A stretch of 64,000 bases of DNA, taken from the NCBI GenBank assembly GCA_963556255.1, contig OY744607.1:1182396-1246395 (forward strand), written 5' to 3'. Below are positions 43,401-58,400 of the stretch, in pieces. The translations under genes were made by a program, and so were the position numbers. The stretch comes from Allolobophora icterica (lineage: Eukaryota; Annelida; Clitellata; Crassiclitellata; Lumbricidae). Within the stretch, counting starts at the first letter, position 1. Every line of letters begins with the position of its first letter. The notes below the pieces were generated by a model that did no database searches, was not told the origin of the DNA, and worked only from the letters and a program-made list of their open reading frames with translations.

Positions 43401-46400
43401 TACCGGGACCTAAAAAGATTGCAGCTGGCATCCTCGTCCATTTTTTCGTGGCAGTAGCAGAAAATTTCCAGTTGGTGGAACTCATTTTAGTGTCAACTGA
43501 TGCAAATCGAGTGGATCCTGAACTGTGTTTGTCAATGGAAGTAAAAACTACACCGCCACTTGAATTCACCCCAGGGCCAACAGCTGAAATTGAAGTGGAT
43601 CCCAAAGTCGTGTTCTTTGCAGCAGTAGTAATTTCAATGGCACTTGAACTCTCCCCAGTGCCAATCGACGCAACTGCAGTGGATCTTGAAGTGTATTTGA
43701 CCCCAACAGGTGTAACTGAAGAGGGTGCTAAAGACGTTATCTTACCAGCAGTAGTAACTTCAATGGCACTTGAACTTTTATTAGTGCTAATAGGTGCAAC
43801 CGAAGTGGATCCCAAAGTCGTGTTCTTTGCAGCAGTAGTAATTTTAATAGCACTTGAACTCTCCCCAGTGCTAATCGACGCAACTGCAGTGGATCCTGAA
43901 GTGTATTTGACCCCAACAGGAGTAACTGAAGAGGGTCCTAAAGACGTTGTCTTACCAGCAGTAGTAACTTTAATGGCACTTGAACTTTTCATAGTGCTAA
44001 TAGGTGCAACCGAAGTGGATCCCAAAGACGTGTTCTTTGCAGCAGTAGTAATTTTAGTGGCACTTGAACTTTTCATAGTGCTAATAGGAGCAACCGAAGT
44101 GGATCCCAAAGTCGTGTTCTTTGCAGTAGAAATTTCAATGGCACTTGAACTCTCCCCAGTGCCAATCGACGCAACTGCAGTGGATCTTGAAGTGTATTTG
44201 ACCCCAACAGATGTAACTGAAGAGGACCCTGGAGACGTTATCTTACCAGCAGTAGTAACATCGATGGCACTTGAGCTTTTATTAGTGCTATTAGGTGCAA
44301 CCGAAGTGGATCCCAAAGTCGTGTTCTTTGCAGTAGAAATTTTAATGGCACTTGAACTCTCCCCAGTCCCAATCGACGCAACTGCAGTGGATCTTGAAGT
44401 GTATTTGACCCCAACAGGTGTAACTGAAGAGGGTCCTAAAGACGTTATCTTACCAGCAGTAGTAACTTTAATGGCACTTGAACTTTTCATAGTGCTAATA
44501 GGTGCAACCGAAGTGGATCCCAAAGTCGTGTTCTTTGCAGCAGTAGTAATATTAATGGCACTTGAACTCTCCCCAGTGCCAATCGACGCAACTGCAGTGG
44601 ATCCTGAAGTGTATTTGACCCCGGCAGATGTAACTGAAGAGGGTCCTAGAGACGTTATCTTACCAGCAGTAGTAATATCGATAGCACTTGAGCTTTTATT
44701 AGTGCTAATAGGTGCAACCGAAGTGGATCCCAAAGTCGTGTTCTTTGCAGTAGAAATTTTAATGGCACTAGAACTCTCCCCAGTGCCAATCGACGCAACT
44801 GCAGTGGATCCTGAAGTGTATCTGACCCCAACAGGTGGAACTGAAGAGGGTCCTAAAGACGTTATCTTACCAGCAGTAGTAACTTTAATGGGACTTGAAC
44901 TTTTATTAGTGCTAATAGGTGCAACCGAAGTGGATCCCAAAGACGTATTCTTTGCAGCAGTAGTAATTTTAATGGCACTTGAACTTTTCATAGTGCTAAT
45001 AGGAGCAACCGAAGTGGATCCCAAAGTCGTGTTCTTTGCAGTAGAAATTTCAATGGCACTTGAACTCTCCCCAGTGCCAATCGACGCAACTGCAGTGGTT
45101 CCTGAAGTGTATTTGACCCCAACAGGTGTAACTGAAGAGGGTCCTAAAGACGTTATCTTACCAGCAGTAGTAACTTTAATGGCACTTGAACTTTTCATAG
45201 TGCTAATAGGTGCAACCGAAGTGGATCCCAAAGTCGTGTTCTTTGCAGCAGTAGTAATATTAGTGGCACTTGAACTCTCCCCAGTGCCAATCGACGCAAC
45301 TGCAGTGGATCCTGAAGTGTATTTGACCCCAACAGGTGTAAGTGAAGAGGGTCCTAAAGACGTTATCTTACCAGCAGTAGTAACTTTAATGGCACTTGAA
45401 CTTTTCATTGTGCTGATAGGTGCAACCGAAGTGGATCCCAAGGTCGTGTTCTTTGCAGCAGTAGTAATATTAATGACACTTGAACTCTCCCCAGTGCCAA
45501 TCGACGCAACTGCAGTGGATCCTGAAGTGTATTTGACCCCAACAGGTGTAACTGAAGATGGTCCTAGAGACGTTATCTTACCAGCAGTAGTAACATCAAT
45601 GGCACTTGAGCTTTTCATGGTGCTAATAGGTGCAACCGAAGTGGATCCCAAGGTCGTGTTCTTTGCAGCAGTAGTAATATTAGTGGCACTTGAACTCTCC
45701 CCAGTGCCAATCGACGCAACTGCAGTGGATCCTGAAGTGTATTTGACCCCAACAGGTGTAACTGAAGAGGGTCCTAAAGACGTTATCTTACCAGCAGTCG
45801 TATCTTTAATGGCACCTGAACGTTTCACAGTGCCAACAAGTGCAACGGAAGTGGATTCCAAAGTCGTTTTCTTAGTGGCAGTAGAAACATTCATGGCACT
45901 TGAACTCTTCCCAGTGCCAACCGATGCAACTGCAGTGGATCCTGAAGTGTATTTGTCTGAAGAAGTATAAACTCCACTAACACTTGAACTCTCCATAGTT
46001 TCAGCAGATGCAACTGAAGTGATTCCCAAGGTGTGCTTCTCGAAAGCAGAAGAAAATTTACTGTCACTTGAGCTTTGCATAGAGCCACGAGGCACAACTG
46101 AAGTTGATCCTAAAGTCGTTTTCTTGGTAGCAGAAAAAAATTTACCGGGACCTAAAAAGATTGCAGCTGGCATCCTCGTCCATTTTTTCGTGGCAGTAGC
46201 AGAAAATTTCCAGTTGGTGGAACTCATTTTAGTGTCAACTGATGCAAATCGAGTGGATCCTGAACTGTGTTTGTCAATGGAAGTAAAAACTACACCGCCA
46301 CTTGAATTCACCCCAGGGCCAACAGCTGAAATTGAAGTGGATCCCAAAGTCGTGTTCTTTGCAGCAGTAGTAATTTCAATGGCACTTGAACTCTCCCCAG

Positions 46401-49400
46401 TGCCAATCGACGCAACTGCAGTGGATCTTGAAGTGTATTTGACCCCAACAGGTGTAACTGAAGAGGGTGCTAAAGACGTTATCTTACCAGCAGTAGTAAC
46501 TTCAATGGCACTTGAACTTTTATTAGTGCTAATAGGTGCAACCGAAGTGGATCCCAAAGTCGTGTTCTTTGCAGCAGTAGTAATTTTAATAGCACTTGAA
46601 CTCTCCCCAGTGCCAATCGACGCAACTGCAGTGGATCCTGAAGTGTATTTGACCCCAACAGGAGTAACTGAAGAGGGTCCTAAAGACGTTGTCTTACCAG
46701 CAGTAGTAACTTTAATGGCACTTGAACTTTTCATAGTGCTAATAGGTGCAACCGAAGTGGATCCCAAAGACGTGTTCTTTGCAGCAGTAGTAATTTTAAT
46801 GGCACTTGAACTTTTCATAGTGCTAATAGGAGCAACCGAAGTGGATCCCAAAGTCGTGTTCTTTGCAGTAGAAATTTCAATGGCACTTGAACTCTCCCCA
46901 GTGCCAATCGACGCAACTGCAGTGGATCTTGAAGTGTATTTGACCCCAACAGATGTAACTGAAGAGGACCCTGGAGACGTTATCTTACCAGCAGTAGTAA
47001 CATCGATGGCACTTGAGCTTTTATTAGTGCTAATAGGTGCAACCGAAGTGGATCCCAAAGTCGTGTTCTTTGCAGTAGAAATTTTAATGGCACTAGAACT
47101 CTCCCCAGTGCCAATCGACGCAACTGCAGTGGATCTTGAAGTGTATTTGACCCCAACAGGTGTAACTGAAGAGGGTCCTAAAGACGTTATCTTACCAGCA
47201 GTAGTAACTTTAATGGCACTTGAACTTTTCATAGTGCTAATAGGTGCAACCGAAGTGGATCCCAAAGTCGTGTTCTTTGCAGCAGTAGTAATATTAATGG
47301 CACTTGAACTCTCCCCAGTGCCAATCGACGCAACTGCAGTGGATCCTGAAGTGTATTTGACCCCGGCAGATGTAACTGAAGAGGGTCCTAGAGACGTTAT
47401 CTTACCAGCAGTAGTAATATCGATAGCACTTGAGCTTTTATTAGTGCTAATAGGTGCAACCGAAGTGGATCCCAAAGTCGTGTTCTTTGCAGTAGAAATT
47501 TTAATGGCACTAGAACTCTCCCCAGTGCCAATCGACGCAAATGCAGTGGATCCTGAAGTGTATTTGACCCCAACAGGTGTAACTGAAGAAGGTCCTAAAG
47601 ACGTTATCTTAGCAGCAGTAGTAACTTCAATGGCACGTGAACTTTTAATAGTGCTAATAGGTGCAACCGAAGTGGATCCCAAAGTCGTGTTCTTTGCAGC
47701 AGTAGTAATTTTAATAGCACTTGAACTCTCCCCAGTGCCAATCGACGCAACTGCAGTGGATCCTGAAGTGTATCTGACCCCAACAGGTGGAACTGAAGAG
47801 GGTCCTAAAGACGTTATCTTACCAGCAGTAGTAACTTTAATGGGACTTGAACTTTTATTAGTGCTAATAGGTGCAACCGAAGTGGATCCCAAAGTCGTGT
47901 TCTTTGCAGCAGTAGTAATTTTAATAGCACTTGAACTCTCCCCAGTGCTAATCGACGCAAGTGCAGTGGATCCTGAAGTGTATTTGACCCCAACAGGTGT
48001 AAGTGAAGAGGGTCCTAAAGACGTTATCTTACCAGCAGTAGTAACTTTAGTGGCACTTGAACTTTTCATAGTGCTAATAGGTGCAACCGAAGTGGATCCC
48101 AAAGTCGTGTTCTTTGCAGCAGTAGTAATATTAGTGGCACTTGAACTCTCCCCAGTGCCAATCGACGCAACTGCAGTGGATCCTGAAGTGTATTTGACCC
48201 CAACAGGTGTAAGTGAAGAGGGTCCTAAAGACGTTATCTTACCAGCAGTAGTAACTTTAATGGCACTTGAACTTTTCATTGTGCTAATAGGTGCAACCGA
48301 AGTGGATCCCAAGGTCGTGTTCTTAGCAGCAGTAGTAATATTAATGGCACTTGAACTCTCCCCAGTGCCAATCGACGCAACTGCAGTGGTTCCTGAAGTG
48401 TATTTGACCCCAACAGGTGTAACTGAAGAGGGTCCTAAAGACGTTATCTTACCAGCAGTAGTAACTTTAATGGCACTTGAACTTTTCATAGTGCTAATAG
48501 GTGCAACCGAAGTGGATCCCAAAGTCGTGTTCTTTGCAGCAGTAGTAATATTAGTGGCACTTGAACTCTCCCCAGTGCCAATCGACGCAACTGCAGTGGA
48601 TCCTGAAGTGTATTTGACCCCAACAGGTGTAAGTGAAGAGGGTCCTAAAGACGTTATCTTACCAGCAGTAGTAACTTTAATGGCACTTGAACTTTTCATT
48701 GTGCTAATAGGTGCAACCGAAGTGGATCCCAAGGTCGTGTTCTTTGCAGCAGTAGTAATATTAATGGCACTTGAACTCTCCCCAGTGCCAATCGACGCAA
48801 CTGCAGTGGATCCTGAAGTGTATTTGACCCCAACAGGTGTAAGTGAAGAGGGTCCTAAAGACGTTATCTTACCAGCAGTAGTAACTTTAATGGCACTTGA
48901 ACTTTTCATAGTGCTAATAGGTGCAACCGAAGTGGATCCCAAGGTCGTGTTCTTTGCAGCAGTAGTAATATTAGTGGCACTTGAACTCTCCCCAGTGCCA
49001 ATCGACGCAACTGCAGTGGATCCTGAAGTGTATTTGACCCCAACAGGTGTAACTGAAGAGGGTCCTAAAGACGTTATCTTACCAGCAGTCGTATCTTTAA
49101 TGGCACCTGAACTTTTCACAGTGCCAACAAGTGCAACGGAAGTGGAGTCCAAAGTCGTTTTCTTAGTGGCAGTAGAAACATTCATGGCACTTGAACTCTT
49201 CCCAGTGCCAACCGATGCAACTGCAGTGGATCCTGAAGTGTATTTGTCTGAAGAAGTATAAACTCCACTAACACTTGAACTCTCCATAGTTTCAGCAGAT
49301 GCAACTGAAGTGATTCCCAAGGTGTGCTTCTCGAAAGCAGAAGAAAATTTACTGTCACTTGAGCTTTGCATAGAGCCACGAGGCACAACTGAAGTTGATC

Positions 49401-52400
49401 CTAAAGTCGTTTTCTTGGTAGCAGAAAAAAATTTACCGGGACCTAAAAAGATTGCAGCTGGCATCCTCGTCCATTTTTTCGTGGCAGTAGCAGAAAATTT
49501 CCAGTTGGTGGAACTCATTTTAGTGTCAACTGATGCAAATCGAGTGGATCCTGAACTGTGTCTGTCAATGGAAGTAAAAACTACACCGCCACTTGAATTC
49601 ACCCCAGGGCCAACAGCTGAAATTGAAGTGGATCCCAAAGTCGTGTTCTTTGCAGCAGTAGTAATTTCAATGGCACTTGAACTCTCCCCAGTGCCAATCG
49701 ACGCAACTGCAGTGGATCTTGAAGTGTATTTGACCCCAACAGGTGTAACTGAAGAGGGTGCTAAAGACGTTATCTTACCAGCAGTAGTAACTTCAATGGC
49801 ACTTGAACTTTTATTAGTGCTAATAGGTGCAACCGAAGTGGATCCCAAAGTCGTGTTCTTTGCAGCAGTAGTAATTTTAATAGCACTTGAACTCTCCCCA
49901 GTGCTAATCGACGCAACTGCAGTGGATCCTGAAGTGTATTTGACCCCAACAGGAGTAACTGAAGAGGGTCCTAAAGACGTTGTCTTACCAGCAGTAGTAA
50001 CTTTAATGGCACTTGAACTTTTCATAGTGCTAATAGGTGCAACCGAAGTGGATCCCAAAGACGTGTTCTTTGCAGCAGTAGTAATTTTAATGGCACTTGA
50101 ACTTTTCATAGTGCTAATAGGAGCAACCGAAGTGGATCCCAAAGTCGTGTTCTTTGCAGTAGAAATTTCAATGGCACTTGAACTCTCCCCAGTGCCAATC
50201 GACGCAACTGCAGTGGATCTTGAAGTGTATTTGACCCCAACAGATGTAACTGAAGAGGACCCTGGAGACGTTATCTTACCAGCAGTAGTAACATCGATGG
50301 CACTTGAGCTTTTATTAGTGCTAATAGGTGCAACCGAAGTGGATCCCAAAGTCGTGTTCTTTGCAGTAGAAATTTTAATGGCACTAGAACTCTCCCCAGT
50401 GCCAATCGACGCAACTGCAGTGGATCTTGAAGTGTATTTGACCCCAACAGGTGTAACTGAAGAGGGTCCTAAAGACGTTATCTTACCAGCAGTAGTAACT
50501 TTAATGGCACTTGAACTTTTCATAGTGCTAATAGGTGCAACCGAAGTGGATCCCAAAGTCGTGTTCTTTGCAGCAGTAGTAATATTAATGGCACTTGAAC
50601 TCTCCCCAGTGCCAATCGACGCAACTGCAGTGGATCCTGAAGTGTATTTGACCCCGGCAGATGTAACTGAAGAGGGTCCTAGAGACGTTATCTTACCAGC
50701 AGTAGTAATATCGATAGCACTTGAGCTTTTATTAGTGCTAATAGGTGCAACCGAAGTGGATCCCAAAGTCGTGTTCTTTGCAGTAGAAATTTTAATGGCA
50801 CTAGAACTCTCCCCAGTGCCAATCGACGCAAATGCAGTGGATCCTGAAGTGTATTTGACCCCAACAGGTGTAACTGAAGAAGGTCCTAAAGACGTTATCT
50901 TAGCAGCAGTAGTAACTTCAATGGCACGTGAACTTTTAATAGTGCTAATAGGTGCAACCGAAGTGGATCCCAAAGTCGTGTTCTTTGCAGCAGTAGTAAT
51001 TTTAATAGCACTTGAACTCTCCCCAGTGCCAATCGACGCAACTGCAGTGGATCCTGAAGTGTATCTGACCCCAACAGGTGGAACTGAAGAGGGTCCTAAA
51101 GACGTTATCTTACCAGCAGTAGTAACTTTAATGGGACTTGAACTTTTATTAGTGCTAATAGGTGAAACCGAAGTGGATCCCAAAGTCGTGTTCTTTGCAG
51201 CAGTAGTAATTTTAATAGCACTTGAACTCTCCCCAGTGCTAATCGACGCAACTGCAGTGGATCCTGAAGTGTATTTGACCCCAACAGGTGTAAGTGAAGA
51301 GGGTCCTAAAGACGTTATCTTACCAGCAGTAGTAACTTTAGTGGCACTTGAACTTTTCATAGTGCTAATAGGTGCAACCGAAGTGGATCCCAAAGTCGTG
51401 TTCTTTGCAGCAGTAGTAATATTAGTGGCACTTGAACTCTCCCCAGTGCCAATCGACGCAACTGCAGTGGATCCTGAAGTGTATTTGACCCCAACAGGTG
51501 TAAGTGAAGAGGGTCCTAAAGACGTTATCTTACCAGCAGTAGTAACTTTAATGGCACTTGAACTTTTCATTGTGCTAATAGGTGCAACCGAAGTGGATCC
51601 CAAGGTCGTGTTCTTAGCAGCAGTAGTAATATTAATGGCACTTGAACTCTCCCCAGTGCCAATCGACGCAACTGCAGTGGTTCCTGAAGTGTATTTGACC
51701 CCAACAGGTGTAACTGAAGAGGGTCCTAAAGACGTTATCTTACCAGCAGTAGTAACTTTAATGGCACTTGAACTTTTCATAGTGCTAATAGGTGCAACCG
51801 AAGTGGATCCCAAAGTCGTGTTCTTTGCAGCAGTAGTAATATTAGTGGCACTTGAACTCTCCCCAGTGCCAATCGACGCAACTGCAGTGGATCCTGAAGT
51901 GTATTTGACCCCAACAGGTGTAAGTGAAGAGGGTCCTAAAGACGTTATCTTACCAGCAGTAGTAACTTTAATGGCACTTGAACTTTTCATTGTGCTAATA
52001 GGTGCAACCGAAGTGGATCCCAAGGTCGTGTTCTTTGCAGCAGTAGTAATATTAATGGCACTTGAACTCTCCCCAGTGCCAATCGACGCAACTGCAGTGG
52101 ATCCTGAAGTGTATTTGACCCCAACAGGTGTAAGTGAAGAGGGTCCTAAAGACGTTATCTTACCAGCAGTAGTAACTTTAATGGCACTTGAACTTTTCAT
52201 AGTGCTAATAGGTGCAACCGAAGTGGATCCCAAGGTCGTGTTCTTTGCAGCAGTAGTAATATTAGTGGCACTTGAACTCTCCCCAGTGCCAATCGACGCA
52301 ACTGCAGTGGATCCTGAAGTGTATTTGACCCCAACAGGTGTAACTGAAGAGGGTCCTAAAGACGTTATCTTACCAGCAGTCGTATCTTTAATGGCACCTG

Positions 52401-55400
52401 AACTTTTCACAGTGCCAACAAGTGCAACGGAAGTGGAGTCCAAAGTCGTTTTCTTAGTGGCAGTAGAAACATTCATGGCACTTGAACTCTTCCCAGTGCC
52501 AACCGATGCAACTGCAGTGGATCCTGAAGTGTATTTGTCTGAAGAAGTATAAACTCCACTAACACTTGAACTCTCCATAGTTTCAGCAGATGCAACTGAA
52601 GTGATTCCCAAGGTGTGCTTCTCGAAAGCAGAAGAAAATTTACTGTCACTTGAGCTTTGCATAGAGCCACGAGGCACAACTGAAGTTGATCCTAAAGTCG
52701 TTTTCTTGGTAGCAGAAAAAAATTTACCGGGACCTAAAAAGATTGCAGCTGGCATCCTCGTCCATTTTTTCGTGGCAGTAGCAGAAAATTTCCAGTTGGT
52801 GGAACTCATTTTAGTGTCAACTGATGCAAATCGAGTGGATCCTGAACTGTGTCTGTCAATGGAAGTAAAAACTACACCGCCACTTGAATTCACCCCAGGG
52901 CCAACAGCTGAAATTGAAGTGGATCCCAAAGTCGTGTTCTTTGCAGCAGTAGTAATTTCAATGGCACTTGAACTCTCCCCAGTGCCAATCGACGCAACTG
53001 CAGTGGATCTTGAAGTGTATTTGACCCCAACAGGTGTAACTGAAGAGGGTGCTAAAGACGTTATCTTACCAGCAGTAGTAACTTCAATGGCACTTGAACT
53101 TTTATTAGTGCTAATAGGTGCAACCGAAGTGGATCCCAAAGTCGTGTTCTTTGCAGCAGTAGTAATTTTAATAGCACTTGAACTCTCCCCAGTGCTAATC
53201 GACGCAACTGCAGTGGATCCTGAAGTGTATTTGACCCCAACAGGAGTAACTGAAGAGGGTCCTAAAGACGTTGTCTTACCAGCAGTAGTAACTTTAATGG
53301 CACTTGAACTTTTCATAGTGCTAATAGGTGCAACCGAAGTGGATCCCAAAGACGTGTTCTTTGCAGCAGTAGTAATTTTAATGGCACTTGAACTTTTCAT
53401 AGTGCTAATAGGAGCAACCGAAGTGGATCCCAAAGTCGTGTTCTTTGCAGTAGAAATTTCAATGGCACTTGAACTCTCCCCAGTGCCAATCGACGCAACT
53501 GCAGTGGATCTTGAAGTGTATTTGACCCCAACAGATGTAACTGAAGAGGACCCTGGAGACGTTATCTTACCAGCAGTAGTAACATCGATGGCACTTGAGC
53601 TTTTATTAGTGCTAATAGGTGCAACCGAAGTGGATCCCAAAGTCGTGTTCTTTGCAGTAGAAATTTTAATGGCACTAGAACTCTCCCCAGTGCCAATCGA
53701 CGCAACTGCAGTGGATCTTGAAGTGTATTTGACCCCAACAGGTGTAACTGAAGAGGGTCCTAAAGACGTTATCTTACCAGCAGTAGTAACTTTAATGGCA
53801 CTTGAACTTTTCATAGTGCTAATAGGTGCAACCGAAGTGGATCCCAAAGTCGTGTTCTTTGCAGCAGTAGTAATATTAATGGCACTTGAACTCTCCCCAG
53901 TGCCAATCGACGCAACTGCAGTGGATCCTGAAGTGTATTTGACCCCGGCAGATGTAACTGAAGAGGGTCCTAGAGACGTTATCTTACCAGCAGTAGTAAT
54001 ATCGATAGCACTTGAGCTTTTATTAGTGCTAATAGGTGCAACCGAAGTGGATCCCAAAGTCGTGTTCTTTGCAGTAGAAATTTTAATGGCACTAGAACTC
54101 TCCCCAGTGCCAATCGACGCAAATGCAGTGGATCCTGAAGTGTATTTGACCCCAACAGGTGTAACTGAAGAAGGTCCTAAAGACGTTATCTTAGCAGCAG
54201 TAGTAACTTCAATGGCACGTGAACTTTTAATAGTGCTAATAGGTGCAACCGAAGTGGATCCCAAAGTCGTGTTCTTTGCAGCAGTAGTAATTTTAATAGC
54301 ACTTGAACTCTCCCCAGTGCCAATCGACGCAACTGCAGTGGATCCTGAAGTGTATCTGACCCCAACAGGTGGAACTGAAGAGGGTCCTAAAGACGTTATC
54401 TTACCAGCAGTAGTAACTTTAATGGGACTTGAACTTTTATTAGTGCTAATAGGTGAAACCGAAGTGGATCCCAAAGTCGTGTTCTTTGCAGCAGTAGTAA
54501 TTTTAATAGCACTTGAACTCTCCCCAGTGCTAATCGACGCAACTGCAGTGGATCCTGAAGTGTATTTGACCCCAACAGGTGTAAGTGAAGAGGGTCCTAA
54601 AGACGTTATCTTACCAGCAGTAGTAACTTTAGTGGCACTTGAACTTTTCATAGTGCTAATAGGTGCAACCGAAGTGGATCCCAAAGTCGTGTTCTTTGCA
54701 GCAGTAGTAATATTAGTGGCACTTGAACTCTCCCCAGTGCCAATCGACGCAACTGCAGTGGATCCTGAAGTGTATTTGACCCCAACAGGTGTAAGTGAAG
54801 AGGGTCCTAAAGACGTTATCTTACCAGCAGTAGTAACTTTAATGGCACTTGAACTTTTCATTGTGCTAATAGGTGCAACCGAAGTGGATCCCAAGGTCGT
54901 GTTCTTAGCAGCAGTAGTAATATTAATGGCACTTGAACTCTCCCCAGTGCCAATCGACGCAACTGCAGTGGTTCCTGAAGTGTATTTGACCCCAACAGGT
55001 GTAACTGAAGAGGGTCCTAAAGACGTTATCTTACCAGCAGTAGTAACTTTAATGGCACTTGAACTTTTCATAGTGCTAATAGGTGCAACCGAAGTGGATC
55101 CCAAAGTCGTGTTCTTTGCAGCAGTAGTAATATTAGTGGCACTTGAACTCTCCCCAGTGCCAATCGACGCAACTGCAGTGGATCCTGAAGTGTATTTGAC
55201 CCCAACAGGTGTAAGTGAAGAGGGTCCTAAAGACGTTATCTTACCAGCAGTAGTAACTTTAATGGCACTTGAACTTTTCATTGTGCTAATAGGTGCAACC
55301 GAAGTGGATCCCAAGGTCGTGTTCTTTGCAGCAGTAGTAATATTAATGGCACTTGAACTCTCCCCAGTGCCAATCGACGCAACTGCAGTGGATCCTGAAG

Positions 55401-58400
55401 TGTATTTGACCCCAACAGGTGTAAGTGAAGAGGGTCCTAAAGACGTTATCTTACCAGCAGTAGTAACTTTAATGGCACTTGAACTTTTCATAGTGCTAAT
55501 AGGTGCAACCGAAGTGGATCCCAAGGTCGTGTTCTTTGCAGCAGTAGTAATATTAGTGGCACTTGAACTCTCCCCAGTGCCAATCGACGCAACTGCAGTG
55601 GATCCTGAAGTGTATTTGACCCCAACAGGTGTAACTGAAGAGGGTCCTAAAGACGTTATCTTACCAGCAGTCGTATCTTTAATGGCACCTGAACTTTTCA
55701 CAGTGCCAACAAGTGCAACGGAAGTGGAGTCCAAAGTCGTTTTCTTAGTGGCAGTAGAAACATTCATGGCACTTGAACTCTTCCCAGTGCCAACCGATGC
55801 AACTGCAGTGGATCCTGAAGTGTATTTGTCTGAAGAAGTATAAACTCCACTAACACTTGAACTCTCCATAGTTTCAGCAGATGCAACTGAAGTGATTCCC
55901 AAGGTGTGCTTCTCGAAAGCAGAAGAAAATTTACTGTCACTTGAGCTTTGCATAGAGCCACGAGGCACAACTGAAGTTGATCCTAAAGTCGTTTTCTTGG
56001 TAGCAGAAAAAAATTTACCGGGACCTAAAAAGATTGCAGCTGGCATCCTCGTCCATTTTTTCGTGGCAGTAGCAGAAAATTTCCAGTTGGTGGAACTCAT
56101 TTTAGTGTCAACTGATGCAAATCGAGTGGATCCTGAACTGTGTTTGTCAATGGAAGTAAAAACTACACCGCCACTTGAACTCTCCCCAGGGCCAACAGCT
56201 GAAATTGAAGTGGATCCCAAAGTCGTGTTCTTTGCAGCAGTAGTAATTTCAATGGCACTTGAACTCTCCCCAGTGCCAATCGACGCAACTGCAGTGGATC
56301 TTGAAGTGTATTTGACCCCAACAGGTGTAACTGAAGAGGGTCCTAAAGACGTTATCTTACCAGCAGTAGTAACTTCAATGGCACTTGAACTTTTATTAGT
56401 GCTAATAGGTGCAACCGAAGTGGATCCCAAAGTCGTGTTCTTTGCAGCAGTAGTAATTTTAATAGCACTTGAACTCTCCCCAGTGCTAATCGACGCAACT
56501 GCAGTGGATCCTGAAGTGTATTTGACCCCAACAGGAGTAACTGAAGAGGGTCCTAAAGACGTTGTCTTACCAGCAGTAGTAACTTTAATGGCACTTGAAC
56601 TTTTCATAGTGCTAATAGGTGCAACCGAAGTGGATCCCAAAGACGTGTTCTTTGCAGCAGTAGTAATTTTAATGGCACTTGAACTTTTCATAGTGCTAAT
56701 AGGAGCAACCGAAGTGGATCCCAAAGTCGTGTTCTTTGCAGTAGAAATTTCAATGGCACTTGAACTCTCCCCAGTGCCAATCGACGCAACTGCAGTGGAT
56801 CTTGAAGTGTATTTGACCCCAACAGATGTAACTGAAGAGGACCCTGGAGACGTTATCTTACCAGCAGTAGTAACATCGATGGCACTTGAGCTTTTATTAG
56901 TGCTAATAGGTGCAACCGAAGTGGATCCCAAAGTCGTGTTCTTTGCAGTAGAAATTTTAATGGCACTTGAACTCTCCCCAGTGCCAATCGACGCAACTGC
57001 AGTGGATCTTGAATTGTATTTGACCCCAACAGGTGTAACTGAAGAGGGTCCTAAAGACGTTATCTTACCAGCAGTAGTAACTTTAATGGCACTTGAACTT
57101 TTCATAGTGCTAATAGGTGCAACCGAAGTGGATCCCAAAGTCGTGTTCTTTGCAGCAGTAGTAATATTAATGGCACTTGAACTCTCCCCAGTGCCAATCG
57201 ACGCAACTGCAGTGGATCCTGAAGTGTATTTGACCCCGGCAGATGTAACTGAAGAGGGTCCTAGAGACGTAATCTTACCAGCAGTAGTAATATCGATAGC
57301 ACTTGAGCTTTTATTAGTGCTAATAGGTGCAACCGAAGTGGATCCCAAAGTCGTGTTCTTTGCAGTAGAAATTTTAATGGCACTAGAACTCTCCCCAGTG
57401 CCAATCGACGCAAATGCAGTGGATCCTGAAGTGTATTTGACCCCAACAGGTGTAACTGAAGAAGGTCCTAAAGACGTTATCTTAGCAGCAGTAGTAACTT
57501 CAATGGCACGTGAACTTTTAATAGTGCTAATAGGTGCAACCGAAGTGGATCCCAAAGTCGTGTTCTTTGCAGCAGTAGTAATTTTAATAGCACTTGAACT
57601 CTCCCCAGTGCCAATCGACGCAACTGCAGTGGATCCTGAAGTGTATCTGACCCCAACAGGTGTAAGTGAAGAGGGTCCTAAAGACGTTATCTTACCAGCA
57701 GTAGTAACTTTAATGGCACTTGAACTTTTCATAGTGCTAATAGGTGCAACCGAAGTGGATCCCAAAGTCGTGTTCTTTGCAGCAGTAGTAATATTAGTGG
57801 CACTTGAACTCTCCCCAGTGCCAATCGACGCAACTGCAGTGGATCCTAAAGTGTATTTGACCCCAACAGGTGTAAGTGAAGAGGGTCCTAAAGACGTTAT
57901 CTTACCAGCAGTAGTAACTTTAATGGCACTTGAACTTTTCATTGTGCTAATAGGTGCAACCGAAGTGGATCCCAAGGTCGTGTTCTTTGCAGCAGTAGTA
58001 ATATTAATGGCACTTGAACTCTCCCCAGTGCCAATCGACGCAACTGCAGTGGTTCCTGAAGTGTATTTGACCCCAACAGGTGTAACTGAAGAGGGTCCTA
58101 AAGACGTTATCTTACCAGCAGTAGTAACTTTAATGGCACTTGAACTTTTCATAGTGCTAATAGGTGCAACCGAAGTGGATCCCAAAGTCGTGTTCTTTGC
58201 AGCAGTAGTAATATTAGTGGCACTTGAACTCTCCCCAGTGCCAATCGACGCAACTGCAGTGGATCCTGCAGTAGTAACTTTAATGGCACTTGAACTTTTC
58301 ATAGTGCTAATAGGTGCAACCGAAGTGGATCCCAAGGTCGTGTTCTTTGCAGCAGTGGTAATATTAATGGCACTTGAACTCTCCCCAGTGCCAATCGACG